Shown here: positions 17,354 to 25,541 of the stretch, one piece after another | How the letters are laid out: the number at the start of each line of letters is the position of its first letter | Numbering within the stretch: the stretch's first letter is position 1 | Origin: Desulfovibrio sp. A2 | Lineage (GTDB): Bacteria > Desulfobacterota > Desulfovibrionia > Desulfovibrionales > Desulfovibrionaceae | Reading direction: 5' to 3' | NCBI RefSeq assembly: GCF_000226255.1 | Contig: NZ_AGFG01000064.1 | Location: 1 to 64,000, forward strand | DNA length: 64,000 nucleotides | Translations under genes and position numbers: made by a program | The notes under the pieces: generated by a model | Told to the model about the DNA's origin: nothing | What the model saw: the letters and a program-made list of their open reading frames with translations, nothing else | Database searches by the model: none

Positions 17354-17812
17354 ATGCGTCAACTCAAGGCCCTCGTGGCGCTGCTGATCGTCGGGCTTGC
17401 CCTTTCCGGCTGCGCCCAGACCTATGGCGGCGGCACCTACAAGGGCGGGCAGACCCGCATGTCGCACACCGTGCAGTACGGCACCGTGGAACAGATCAAC
17501 GACGCCGTGATCGAGGACAACGCCACCGGTCTCGGCGCGCTTGGCGGCGCGGTGGTGGGCGGCGTGCTCGGCAACATGATCGGCGGCGGCAAGGGTCGCA
17601 CCCTGGCCACGGTGGGCGGCGCGGTTGCCGGTGGCGCGGCCGGGTACGCGGGCGAAAAGGCCATGGCCACCAAGAAGGCCATCGAAATCACCGTCAGGCT
17701 CGATAACGGCCAGATGATGTCGGTGGTGCAGGAGCCGGACGAAACCTTCATGGTGGGCGACAAGGTGCGCATCCTGACGGGCAGCGACGGTTCCGCCCGC
17801 GTCCGTCACTAA
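17354..17812 (+). CDS. Glycine-zipper 2TM outer-membrane lipoprotein (SlyB/Pcp-like)
   Basis: A 152-residue lipoprotein. The signal peptide ends in the lipobox LSGC with C20 as the lipidated residue. A glycine-zipper 2TM domain follows (about 60-100: GALGGAVVGGVLGNMIGGGKG, then GGAVAGGAAGYAGEKA), and a small beta domain (ITVRLDNGQMMSVVQ...VRILTG) closes the protein. This is the layout of SlyB/PcP/OsmB-type envelope proteins that stabilise the outer membrane under stress. A strong AAGGAG precedes the ATG. The gene is monocistronic. Confidence 0.9.
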   Translation: MRQLKALVALLIVGLALSGCAQTYGGGTYKGGQTRMSHTVQYGTVEQINDAVIEDNATGLGALGGAVVGGVLGNMIGGGKGRTLATVGGAVAGGAAGYAGEKAMATKKAIEITVRLDNGQMMSVVQEPDETFMVGDKVRILTGSDGSARVRH

Positions 17813-17965
17813 GAAAGGAGCCGTTGCTCGCGGGGCGGAAACCTTCCCTCGTGTGGCAGGGGTCCGCCTGCCGGGTAGTAGGGTAGCCGGGGAGCCGGTC
17901 CGGGCGGGTCGCCTCCCCCCATTGTCACCCGCCCGCTGTACACCGGAAGACAAATGCGTATACTG

Positions 17966-18000
17966 GACCCGTCCCGGCCTTCCAGGGCGGGTCTTCCTTA
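17966..18000 (+). terminator. Possible terminator after lipoprotein gene
   Basis: GACCCGTCCC (17966-17975, with neighbouring bases) pairs with GGGCGGGTC (17985-17993) with one bulge, followed by TTCCTTATTC. Confidence 0.4.
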
Positions 18001-18105
18001 TTCATGACGTGTCCGTCGGGATGGTGCCCGCCGTGCACGTCGCACGACGCCACCACACCGCGCCGGCGGCGGGCCGGCCTTCCACGAACGCGACGGAGGA
18101 TACCG

Positions 18106-18660
18106 ATGCTTGATCCCAGGGAATGCATCCTGTACAGCGGCGGCGCCGCCGGGACCGAAGCCTGCTTCGGCGTCACGGCGGAAGCGTATGGCCTGCAGGA
18201 GGTCAACTACAGCTTCGAGGGCCATCAGGTGGAACGCATGCGCGGCGTGCGCGTGCTGACCAGCGAGGAACTGGCCCTGAAGGACGTGAGCCTGACCTAC
18301 GTCTCGCGGCTGATGAACCGCCAGTACACCCGCGCGCCCCTGTTCCGTAAGGTGCTGCAATCCATCTGCTGGCAGGTCAGCAGCGGCCACGAGGTATTCG
18401 TGGTGGGCGAAGTGATGGACGATTCCACGGTCAAGGGCGGCACCGGCTGGGGCGCGGAATTCGCCAAGATATGCAACAAGCCCTTGTTCGTGTTCGACCA
18501 GGCCAAGAACGGCTGGTTCCGCTGGGAACAGGACGCCTGGCTGCCCGAAGCCGCGCCCCGCATCACCCACCGCCATTTCACCGCCACCGGCACCCGTTTT
18601 CTCGAGGACACCGGCAAGGCCGCCATCGAGGCCCTGTTCGCCAGATCCTTCAGCCGGTAA
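18106..18660 (+). CDS. SLOG-superfamily-like nucleotide-binding protein
   Basis: A 184-residue cytoplasmic protein. The N-terminal YSGGAAGTEACFG motif resembles the glycine-rich loop of the YpsA/DprA-like SLOG (Rossmann-type) superfamily, and GGTGWGAEFAKICNKPLFVFDQ in the C-terminal half looks like the second conserved loop. SLOG domains bind nucleotides or nucleoside derivatives. Some members were named molybdenum-cofactor carriers, so the exact ligand cannot be stated. GGAGG lies about 8 nt before the ATG at 18106. Strong terminator downstream; single-gene unit. Confidence 0.7.
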   Translation: MLDPRECILYSGGAAGTEACFGVTAEAYGLQEVNYSFEGHQVERMRGVRVLTSEELALKDVSLTYVSRLMNRQYTRAPLFRKVLQSICWQVSSGHEVFVVGEVMDDSTVKGGTGWGAEFAKICNKPLFVFDQAKNGWFRWEQDAWLPEAAPRITHRHFTATGTRFLEDTGKAAIEALFARSFSR

Positions 18661-18681
18661 GCAACGACCCAGCGCATTTCC

Positions 18682-18714
18682 GGGGGCCGTCGGCGACGGC
18701 CCCCTTCGTTTTTT
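18682..18714 (+). terminator. Rho-independent terminator
   Basis: GGGGGCCGTC and GACGGCCCCC form a perfect 10-bp stem with a GGC loop, followed by TTCGTTTTTT. Confidence 0.9.
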
Positions 18715-18834
18715 GGGCGTCCGCCGACTCCGCCGTGCCTCCGGGCGACGGGGAACATCCGCGCCGCCCGGCCTGTCGTTTCCACCTCATCGGGGCGGGT
18801 TCGCACCCCGCCGCCACATGCATACGGAGCCGTC

Positions 18835-19749
18835 ATGTCGCCGCAACCGGAGCAACGCACGACGCGCGCGGGCCTTTGGGGAGCCCTAGGCGCGTTCGGG
18901 CTGTGGGGCCTGCTGCCCCTGTACTGGAAGCTCGTGCAGCAGGTGCCCCCCTTTGAAATCCTGTGCCACCGCATCGCCTGGTCGGTGGTGGTCCTGCTGC
19001 CGCTGGTGCTGCTGGGGCGCCGCCTGGCGGAAGTGCGCGCCGCCGTGGCCTCGCGCCGCAGCCTGCTGACCATCATCGGCAGCAGTCTGCTCATCGGGGG
19101 CAACTGGTTTTTGTACATCTGGGCCGTGAACTCGAACATGGTGCTGGAAACCAGCCTCGGCTACTACATGACCCCGCTGGTCAACGCCCTGCTGGGCGCG
19201 CTGGTGCTGGGCGAGCGGCCAAGCCGGGTGCAGCTCGTGGCCATCGCCATCGCGGCCACGGGGGTGCTGTCCATGCTGGTCTCCTACGGCAGGCTGCCGT
19301 GGGTGGCCCTGGTGCTGGCCGTGTCCTTCTCGTTCTACGGCCTGTTGCGCAAGCTGGTGAAGGTGGAATCCATCCCCGGCCTGTTCCTGGAAACGCTGCT
19401 GCTGGCCCCCGTGGCCGTCGGGTACCTGGGCTGGCTGGCTTGGCAGGGGGGCGGCGCGCTGGGGCACCAGGCCCGGCTTACCGACCTGTTGCTGGTGGGA
19501 GCGGGCATCGCCACCTCCACCCCGCTGGTGTGTTTCGCCTTCGCGGCGCGGCGGCTGCGCCTGACCACGCTGGGGATCATGCAGTACATCGCGCCGAGCA
19601 TTGCCTTTCTGCTGGGGGCCTTCGTGTTTCGCGAACAGGTAACCCCGGCCCACATGCTGACCTTCGGGTGCATCTGGACGGCCCTGGCCCTGTACACGGC
19701 CGAAGGCCTTCGCGCGGCACGGAGCGCGCACCGCCACGCCATTCGGTGA
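18835..19749 (+). CDS. rarD: RarD-type EamA permease
   Basis: A 304-residue inner-membrane transporter of the DMT superfamily, RarD subgroup. About ten hydrophobic helices are seen in two EamA halves. The opening GLWGALGAFGLWGLLPLYWKL, the WAVNSNMVLETSLGYYMTPLVN segment and LGIMQYIAPSIAFLLGAF are RarD hallmarks. The substrate is not established; chloramphenicol sensitivity gave the name. Start ATG at 18835 has CGGAG six nucleotides upstream. It is monocistronic. Confidence 0.9.
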   Translation: MSPQPEQRTTRAGLWGALGAFGLWGLLPLYWKLVQQVPPFEILCHRIAWSVVVLLPLVLLGRRLAEVRAAVASRRSLLTIIGSSLLIGGNWFLYIWAVNSNMVLETSLGYYMTPLVNALLGALVLGERPSRVQLVAIAIAATGVLSMLVSYGRLPWVALVLAVSFSFYGLLRKLVKVESIPGLFLETLLLAPVAVGYLGWLAWQGGGALGHQARLTDLLLVGAGIATSTPLVCFAFAARRLRLTTLGIMQYIAPSIAFLLGAFVFREQVTPAHMLTFGCIWTALALYTAEGLRAARSAHRHAIR

Positions 19750-19783
19750 CAGCGGCAGCGTTTTGGAGTAGCTTGGGATACGT

Positions 19784-19808
19784 GGTCGCGCGACCGTGAC
19801 GCATGCGT
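19784..19808. promoter_or_regulatory. Two adjacent palindromes upstream of the polyamine-type ABC operon
   Basis: GGTCGCGCGACC (19784-19795) and ACGCATGCGT (19799-19808) are perfect 12-bp and 10-bp palindromes three bases apart, about 90 nt before the first gene of the ABC importer. Possible operator; no regulator can be named. Confidence 0.35.
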
Positions 19809-19899
19809 AACGTGGCGCTGTCATTACGGGGGCCACGCCCCGCGCGTGGCGTCGGGACTGGCGTGCGGGCGGCAAACCCATCATTCTCGGAGGCTGCAA

Positions 19900-20970
19900 A
19901 TGACGAAGAAGCTGTTGTCGGTGCTGTCGATGATCACGGTGCTGCTGCTGCCCTGCCTGGGCCAGGCCGCGCCCAAGGAGTTCCGCCTGCTGACCTGGAA
20001 GGGCTACGCCCCGGCGGAACTGGTGGAGAAGTTCGAGAAGGAGACCGGCTACAAGGTGCAGGTGACCTATTCGAACAACGAGGAAATGATCGCCAAGCTG
20101 CGCGCCACGCGCGGCGGCGGCTTCGACCTCGCCCAGCCGAGCCAGGACCGCATCTCTTCGGTGCAGGAAAGCTTCGGCCTGTACCAGGCCATCGACTTCG
20201 GCCGCATCGAGGCCCCCCGGTTCATTCCCTCCATGCTCGACGCGGTGAAAAAGAACACCCTGGTCAAGGGCAAGTCCTACGCCGTGCCGTTCTGCTGGGG
20301 CACCGACGGGCTGATCGTGAACCGCAAGTTTGCGCCCGAGGCCAAAAGCTTCGCCGACCTGCTTGATTCCAAGTACGCCGGGCGCGTCAGCTACCGGCTG
20401 AAGCGCCCCACCCTCATCGCGCAGGCCTTCGGCATGGGCGTCGACCCCTTTGCCCTCTATGCCGATGAAGCCGCCTACCAGAAGATGCTGGACCAGGTGG
20501 AAGGCAAGCTCATCGCCGCCAAGGGCGTGGTGAAGAACTACTGGACCAACGGCGACGCGCTGCTGGAATCCATGCGTTCGGGCGAGGTGCACATCGCCCA
20601 GGCCTGGGACAACGGCGGCTTCAAGCTGCACGCCGAAAACCCGGACATCGACTTCGTGGCCCCCACCACCGGCGCGCTGGGCTGGATCGACACCTTCGCC
20701 ATTCCCGCCAAGGCCGACAACGTGGACGCCGCGTACAAGTGGATCAACTTCATGATGCGGCCCGAGAACGCGGCCGTGTTCACCAACGCCGAAGACACCC
20801 CCACCGCCGCCGTGGGCGTGGGCGAACGCCTGAAGCCCGCGTTCCGCGCCGACTTCGAACGCTGCTACCCTCAGCAGGTCATCGACAACATCAAGTGGTA
20901 CCCGCCCGTGCCCGCCAAGCTCGAAGCCATGGAAGGCAAGGCGCTGGACCGGGTGAAGGCCGCCCAGTAG
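19900..20970 (+). CDS. potD: Polyamine-type ABC transporter periplasmic binding protein (PotD-like)
   Basis: A 356-residue periplasmic solute-binding protein. A signal peptide (MTKKLLSVLSMITVLLLPCLGQA) probably ends at A-Q-A/A; the Cys in LLPC is not a good lipobox. The mature protein begins with the PotD/PotF-like RLLTWKGYAPAELVEKFEKETG and contains WGTDGL and LGWIDTFAIP, positions that line the polyamine pocket in PotD. Spermidine/putrescine uptake is the best family-based guess, though related proteins bind other cations. CGGAGG precedes the ATG. Three ABC genes follow after a gap containing a strong stem-loop. Confidence 0.86.
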   Translation: MTKKLLSVLSMITVLLLPCLGQAAPKEFRLLTWKGYAPAELVEKFEKETGYKVQVTYSNNEEMIAKLRATRGGGFDLAQPSQDRISSVQESFGLYQAIDFGRIEAPRFIPSMLDAVKKNTLVKGKSYAVPFCWGTDGLIVNRKFAPEAKSFADLLDSKYAGRVSYRLKRPTLIAQAFGMGVDPFALYADEAAYQKMLDQVEGKLIAAKGVVKNYWTNGDALLESMRSGEVHIAQAWDNGGFKLHAENPDIDFVAPTTGALGWIDTFAIPAKADNVDAAYKWINFMMRPENAAVFTNAEDTPTAAVGVGERLKPAFRADFERCYPQQVIDNIKWYPPVPAKLEAMEGKALDRVKAAQ

Positions 20971-20978
20971 CAGAACGC

Positions 20979-21031
20979 CGGGGCGCCGCCGCTGCCGCAG
21001 TCCGGCAGGGCGACGCCCCGCTTCCGTTTTA
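20979..21031 (+). terminator. Intra-operon stem-loop after the binding-protein gene
   Basis: CGGGGCG (20979-20985) pairs with CGCCCCG (21014-21020), extended by CCGCC/GGCG and CTGCCG/CGGCAG pairings, followed by CTTCCGTTTTA. It sits 8 nt after the stop and could partly terminate or stabilise the mRNA, so that the binding protein is made in excess over the membrane components. Confidence 0.6.
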
Positions 21032-21254
21032 TCCGGAACAGGACACGCCGGGCATGCAGGGCCCGGCGGTTTCGCCCCTGCGCGGCACGGGGGGGAACCG
21101 CAACGGATACCGGACGGCCCCGGCAGAGGGGGCCTGCCAGACGCGCCGCGCATGGCGGCCGCGTTCCTCGTCCTGCACGGTCCCGGCAGATGGCTGCCGG
21201 AACGGCCGATGGAGGGCGGGCGCGCGGCCCTGCGCGGCGGGAGTGCACGACCAG

Positions 21255-22448
21255 ATGTCCCCAGATATTTTCCCCGACCTTTCCGTCGGCAACGTCGTCA
21301 AGCGCTTCGAGAAGTTCACGGCGGTCGATGACGTGTCGTTCGAGGTGGAGCAGGGCAGGTTCTTTTCCATCCTCGGCCCTTCCGGCTGCGGCAAGACCAC
21401 CCTCTTGCGCATGATCGCGGGGTTCGAGTCGCCCGATTCCGGCGTCATCGCCATTCGCGGACGCGACATGGCGGGCATTGCCCCCAACCGCCGCCCCGTG
21501 AACCTGATATTCCAGCATCTTGCGCTGTTCCCCATGATGTCCGTGGCCGAAAACATCGCCTTCGGCCTCAAGCGCCGGGGCATGGCCGGGGGCGACATCG
21601 CCCGCAAGGTGCAGGACGTGCTGGAGCGCGTGGGGCTGCCCGGCTACGGGGCCAAGATGCCCGCCCAGCTTTCCGGCGGGCAGCGCCAGCGCGTGGCCAT
21701 CGCCCGCTGCTTGGTGCTTGAGCCCGCCGTGCTGCTGCTGGACGAGCCGCTGGGCGCGCTGGACCTGAAACTGCGCGAGCAGATGAAGGTGGAGCTGAAG
21801 ACCCTGCAGGCCGAGGTGGGCACCACCTTCGTTTACATCACCCACGACCAGTCCGAGGCGCTGGTCATGTCCGACCACGTGGCGGTCATGAACGCCGGGC
21901 GCTTCGAGCAGGTGGACACCCCGCGCAACCTGTACCGCCGTCCGGCATCGGCCTTCGTGGCCGGTTTCGTGGGCGAGACCAATGTCTGGACGGGCACGCT
22001 GGAAGAGGTGGCGGGCGATGCGGGCGTGGTGCGCACCGACGAAGGCGCGGTGTTCCGCGCCCGGGTGGCCGCCGGGCTTGCCAGGGGCGCTCGGGTGGAC
22101 ATGTTCATCCGGCCCGAGGCCGTGCTCATCGACCCGGACGGCGCGGCGTGCGTGACGGGTGATGCGCCGGACTATGCGCCGGACTATGCGGAGGACGCCG
22201 CCCCCGGCGGTGACGCCCCCCTGCCGCCGCGCGGGGCCTGCGCCAACCGCGCGTCGGTGCAGGTGCAGGCCATCCTGTTCGACGGCGCGGCCAGCCGCCT
22301 GCTGACCCACCCGGAAGGCTCGCGGCGCGAGGTCATGGTGGCATTGCCCCAGAACCGCCTGTACGACCACATCAAGCCCGGCGACCGCATTACCGTGGGC
22401 TGGGACGACCGCGCGGGCATCTGCTTCGCGGCCGGGAGCGGACGATGA
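21255..22448 (+). CDS. potA: Polyamine-type ABC transporter ATP-binding protein (PotA-like)
   Basis: A 397-residue ABC ATPase of the spermidine/putrescine importer type. Walker A GPSGCGKTT, signature LSGGQRQR, Walker B VLLLDEPLGALD and the H-loop YITHDQSEA are complete. A TOBE-type regulatory domain fills the C-terminal 130 residues, interrupted by an Asp/Ala/Pro-rich insert at about 296-325 containing a direct YAPDYA-type repeat. An alternative GTG start lies 12 nt upstream at 21243; the ATG is chosen although spacing from GGGAG is long. It overlaps potB by 4 bp. A 284-nt gap separates it from the binding-protein gene. Confidence 0.9.
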   Translation: MSPDIFPDLSVGNVVKRFEKFTAVDDVSFEVEQGRFFSILGPSGCGKTTLLRMIAGFESPDSGVIAIRGRDMAGIAPNRRPVNLIFQHLALFPMMSVAENIAFGLKRRGMAGGDIARKVQDVLERVGLPGYGAKMPAQLSGGQRQRVAIARCLVLEPAVLLLDEPLGALDLKLREQMKVELKTLQAEVGTTFVYITHDQSEALVMSDHVAVMNAGRFEQVDTPRNLYRRPASAFVAGFVGETNVWTGTLEEVAGDAGVVRTDEGAVFRARVAAGLARGARVDMFIRPEAVLIDPDGAACVTGDAPDYAPDYAEDAAPGGDAPLPPRGACANRASVQVQAILFDGAASRLLTHPEGSRREVMVALPQNRLYDHIKPGDRITVGWDDRAGICFAAGSGR

Positions 22449-23326
22449 GCGCCGTGGCGGCTTCCAAGGCCGGGCCGGGGCTGCGCCTGACCCTGGCGCT
22501 GTTCCTGACCCCGGTGGTGCTGTGGCTGGGGCTGCTCATCGTGCTGCCGCACATCGACCTGCTGATCATGTCCTTCCGCATGGACCCGTCCTTCGGCGAC
22601 GAGGGCTGGAGCTTCGAAAACTACCGCCAGTTCTTCGCGGAACCCATCTACTGGCTCACCTTCGTGCGCACGGCCGGGTATTCGGTGCTGGTCACCCTGC
22701 TGACCTTTCTGGTTTCCCTGCCCGTGGCCTTCTACGTGACCAAGGTGGTGGCGCGGAACACCTCGCGCTTTCTGCTGACCATGCTGCTGTTGCCGTTCTG
22801 GGTGAGCGAGCTGGTGCGGGTGTACGGCTGGATGATCCTGCTGCGCGAAAGCGGCGTGCTGAACCACTGGCTGACCGGGCTCGGCATCACCGCCGCGCCC
22901 GTGGAGATGCTGTACAACGACGCCACCATGATCATGGGCCTTGTGTACACCTCCATGCTGTTCATGGTGGTGCCGCTGGTCTCCGTGCTGGAAAGCCTGG
23001 ACGACAGCCTCATCGAGGCCGCCTACGACCTTGGGGCGGGCCCCTGGACCATCATGCGCACCATCGTGGTGCCGCACTGCATGCCGGGCATCATGTCCGG
23101 GGCCATCGTGGTGTTCATGCTCACCCTCGGCAACTACCTGACGCCCAACCTGATGGGCGGCAAGAACTCGCTGTGGTTCACCGAGCAGATCTACAACCAG
23201 TTCATCGCCAGCTTCAACTGGAACCAGGGCGCGGCCTTCGGTTTTCTGCTGCTGGCGCTGTCGTCGTGCATCATCTGGCTGGGGCTGAGGCTGACCGGCC
23301 AGAAACTGAGCAGGGTGGTGCAATGA
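22445..23326 (+). CDS. potB: Polyamine-type ABC transporter permease (PotB-like)
   Basis: A 293-residue inner-membrane permease with six predicted helices. The EAA coupling loop reads EAAYDLGAGPWTIMRTIVVPH. The LTPNLMGGKNSLWFTEQIYNQF segment is typical of PotB proteins. It overlaps potA upstream and potC downstream by 4 bp each (ATGA), so the three subunits are translationally coupled. It forms the translocation pore with PotC. Confidence 0.92.
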   Translation: MSAVAASKAGPGLRLTLALFLTPVVLWLGLLIVLPHIDLLIMSFRMDPSFGDEGWSFENYRQFFAEPIYWLTFVRTAGYSVLVTLLTFLVSLPVAFYVTKVVARNTSRFLLTMLLLPFWVSELVRVYGWMILLRESGVLNHWLTGLGITAAPVEMLYNDATMIMGLVYTSMLFMVVPLVSVLESLDDSLIEAAYDLGAGPWTIMRTIVVPHCMPGIMSGAIVVFMLTLGNYLTPNLMGGKNSLWFTEQIYNQFIASFNWNQGAAFGFLLLALSSCIIWLGLRLTGQKLSRVVQ

Positions 23327-24186
23327 TCCGTTCGCTGCCGCGCTCGCGCGGCTACACCATGGGCTACGGCCTGTACGTGGCGCTGTATTTCGTCTTTCTG
23401 TTCGCGCCGCTGGCGGTCACCTGCGTCCTGGCCTTCAACGATTCGCAGTTTCCCTCGCTGCCGTGGAAGGGCTTCACGCTGGACTGGTTTCTGGCCGACC
23501 TGCCCGCGCGCACCGGCATCTTTCACGACCGGGGCAATTTGTCGTCCATCCTCACCAGCGCCCAGACCGCCGTCCTGGTGTCCGCGCTGGCCACGCTGGT
23601 GGGCACCTGCGCGGCCTTTCTGTTCGAGCAGGAGGAGTTTCCGCTGAAGGGCGCGCTGTACTTCCTGATGCTGGCCCCGCTGGTGGTGCCCGGCGTCATT
23701 CTGGGCATTTCCATCCTCATCGCGGCCACCACGGCGGGGACCTTCATGGAAGACGTGCTGGGCATTGACGTGGGCATCCTGCGGCCCGGCTTCTGGCTGG
23801 TGGTGCTGGGGCAGTTCTCGTTCATCACCACCTTCGTCACCCTGGTGGTGTCCGCGCGGCTGAAGAAGTTCGACCGCACCCTGGAAGAGGCCGCGCTGAA
23901 CCTGGGGGCCACCCGGCTGGAGGTGATCCGCTACATCACCCTGCCGTTTCTGCGCACCGCCATCATCGGCGCGGGGGCCGTGGCCTTCCTGATGTCGTTC
24001 GAGAACTTCAACACCACGCTGTTCCTGGTGGGCTCGGAACCCACCCTGCCCATCAACCTGTACCTGCAGGTGCGCGACGGCTCCACCCCGGTCATCAACG
24101 CCATCTCCTTCCTGCTCATCGTGGGCACCTCGCTGGTGGCGTGCGTGAATCTGTATGTGGGGCGGAGAACTGAAGTCAGTAGTTAG
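23323..24186 (+). CDS. potC: Polyamine-type ABC transporter permease (PotC-like)
   Basis: A 287-residue permease with six helices. The EAA loop is EEAALNLGATRLEVIRYITLPF. The N-terminal helix and periplasmic FNDSQFPSLPWKGFTLDWF motif are typical of PotC. A longer loop than usual (RTGIFHDRGNLSSILTSAQ) follows. The start overlaps the end of potB by 4 bp. It is the last gene of the importer and ends 17 nt before a 97-nt hairpin element. Confidence 0.92.
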   Translation: MIRSLPRSRGYTMGYGLYVALYFVFLFAPLAVTCVLAFNDSQFPSLPWKGFTLDWFLADLPARTGIFHDRGNLSSILTSAQTAVLVSALATLVGTCAAFLFEQEEFPLKGALYFLMLAPLVVPGVILGISILIAATTAGTFMEDVLGIDVGILRPGFWLVVLGQFSFITTFVTLVVSARLKKFDRTLEEAALNLGATRLEVIRYITLPFLRTAIIGAGAVAFLMSFENFNTTLFLVGSEPTLPINLYLQVRDGSTPVINAISFLLIVGTSLVACVNLYVGRRTEVSS

Positions 24187-24203
24187 AGAGTGTTGGAGAT
24201 GAA

Positions 24204-24300
24204 CCGGGGGGAAGGAACCTTTTGCGGCAGCCGTTAGGTAAGCGCGGAGCGCGAACCTTACGGATGGCGACCGCAGAGCGAAAGGGTTCCTTCCCCCCGG
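24204..24300. repeat. 97-nt long-stem hairpin element
   Basis: CCGGGGGGAAGGAACC (24204-24219) and GGTTCCTTCCCCCCGG (24285-24300) are exact 16-bp reverse complements. Inside, GCGG/CCGC and CCGTTAGGT/ACCTTACGG (one mismatch) pair in register. There is no U-run immediately after, so it may be a repeated intergenic element, an mRNA stabiliser or a factor-dependent terminator. Confidence 0.6.
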
Positions 24301-24385
24301 CCCCCCCAACCTCCCAAACTTTTTATCCGGGGTACGTAGTCCATGCAGGGAGTCGTGCCTTTGCTAGAATTTTCAGGAGGTCAGC

Positions 24386-25294
24386 ATGTCCGGCGCAACC
24401 ACGCCCCGTGAAGGATATTTCGCCCCGCGAGCAGGGCGGGTACTGTGCATCGCCCATCGCGGCGCGCGCTCCGTGGCGCCCGAAAACACCATCCTCGCCG
24501 CCCAGCGCGGGCTGGAGGAGGGCGCGGACCTGTGGGAACTGGACGTGCAACTCACCGCCGACGGGCATCTGGTGGTGGTGCACGACGACACCCTTGAGCG
24601 CACCACCGACGTGGCCTCCCGCCCGGAGTACGCAAACCGCGCCCCGTGGCGGGTGTGCGACTTCACCCTGGACGAGGTGCGCGGGCTGGACGCGGGCGGC
24701 TGGTACCATGCCGCCGACCCCTTCGGGCAGGTGGCGTCGGGCGGCGTGACCGCCGACGACCTGGCCCTGTTCCCCGGCCTGCGCATTCCCACGCTGGACG
24801 AGGCCCTGGCCTTCACGGCGGACCACGGCTGGCGCGTCAACGTGGAGATCAAGGACATGACCGTCAACGCCGACGGCAGCCCCGGCAGTCCCACGTATCC
24901 GGGGGACGCGGCGGTGGTCCGCGCCGTGCTGGAATCCATTCGCGCGCACGGCCTGACGGAACAGGCGATCCTGTCATCGTTCCGGCACGACTACCTGCGC
25001 CACGCTGCGGCCATGGAGCCCGCGCTGGCCCTTGCCGCGCTGGTGGAGGACGTGCGTCCGGCCGACCCGGTGGCCCTGTGCCGCGACCTTGGCGTGGTGG
25101 CCTACCACCCCGGCGACGACATCGTCACCGAAGCGGACGTGGCGGCCCTGCGGGCCATGGGCGTTGCCGTCAACGTCTGGACCGTGAACGAAGAGGCGGA
25201 CATGCGCCGCTTCATCGATTGGGGCGTGTCCGGGCTGATCACCGACTTTCCGCTGTTGTGCTGGGGCATCCTGCGCGAGAAGGGGCTGGCCTGA
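24386..25294 (+). CDS. Glycerophosphodiester phosphodiesterase (UgpQ-like)
   Basis: A 302-residue GDPD-family enzyme, which hydrolyses glycerophosphodiesters to sn-glycerol 3-phosphate and an alcohol. Catalytic and metal residues are visible: H24-R25 in AHRGA, E33-N34 in PENT, E51 and D53 in WELDVQ, H66 in VVHDDTLERTT, then EIKD in the centre. The late NVWTVNEEADMRRFIDWGVSGLITDFP is the family's end. No signal peptide, so it is cytoplasmic. AGGAGG precedes the ATG. The surrounding genes do not specify a pathway. It could also act on lysophospholipids (family knowledge). Confidence 0.92.
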   Translation: MSGATTPREGYFAPRAGRVLCIAHRGARSVAPENTILAAQRGLEEGADLWELDVQLTADGHLVVVHDDTLERTTDVASRPEYANRAPWRVCDFTLDEVRGLDAGGWYHAADPFGQVASGGVTADDLALFPGLRIPTLDEALAFTADHGWRVNVEIKDMTVNADGSPGSPTYPGDAAVVRAVLESIRAHGLTEQAILSSFRHDYLRHAAAMEPALALAALVEDVRPADPVALCRDLGVVAYHPGDDIVTEADVAALRAMGVAVNVWTVNEEADMRRFIDWGVSGLITDFPLLCWGILREKGLA

Positions 25295-25541
25295 TTCCGG
25301 CCCGTCGGCATGGCCTCGCCTCTCCCGCCGGTCGCCGTGCCGCGCCGCACGGTTGACCCCGCGCGCCGCAGGGCGTAGGGCGTGGGCGTGTCGCGCTGCT
25401 CTCCGTGAGAGCGTGCGCTCGGGCAGCCCGCCGCCACAGGCGCAGCGCGCCGCCGCCGCGTTGCCGAATGCCGGGCGCTGCCCAAGCAGACGCCGCGCCG
25501 CCCCCGTCCCGTTCCACCCGTCCGCACAGCGGAGGACCCGC

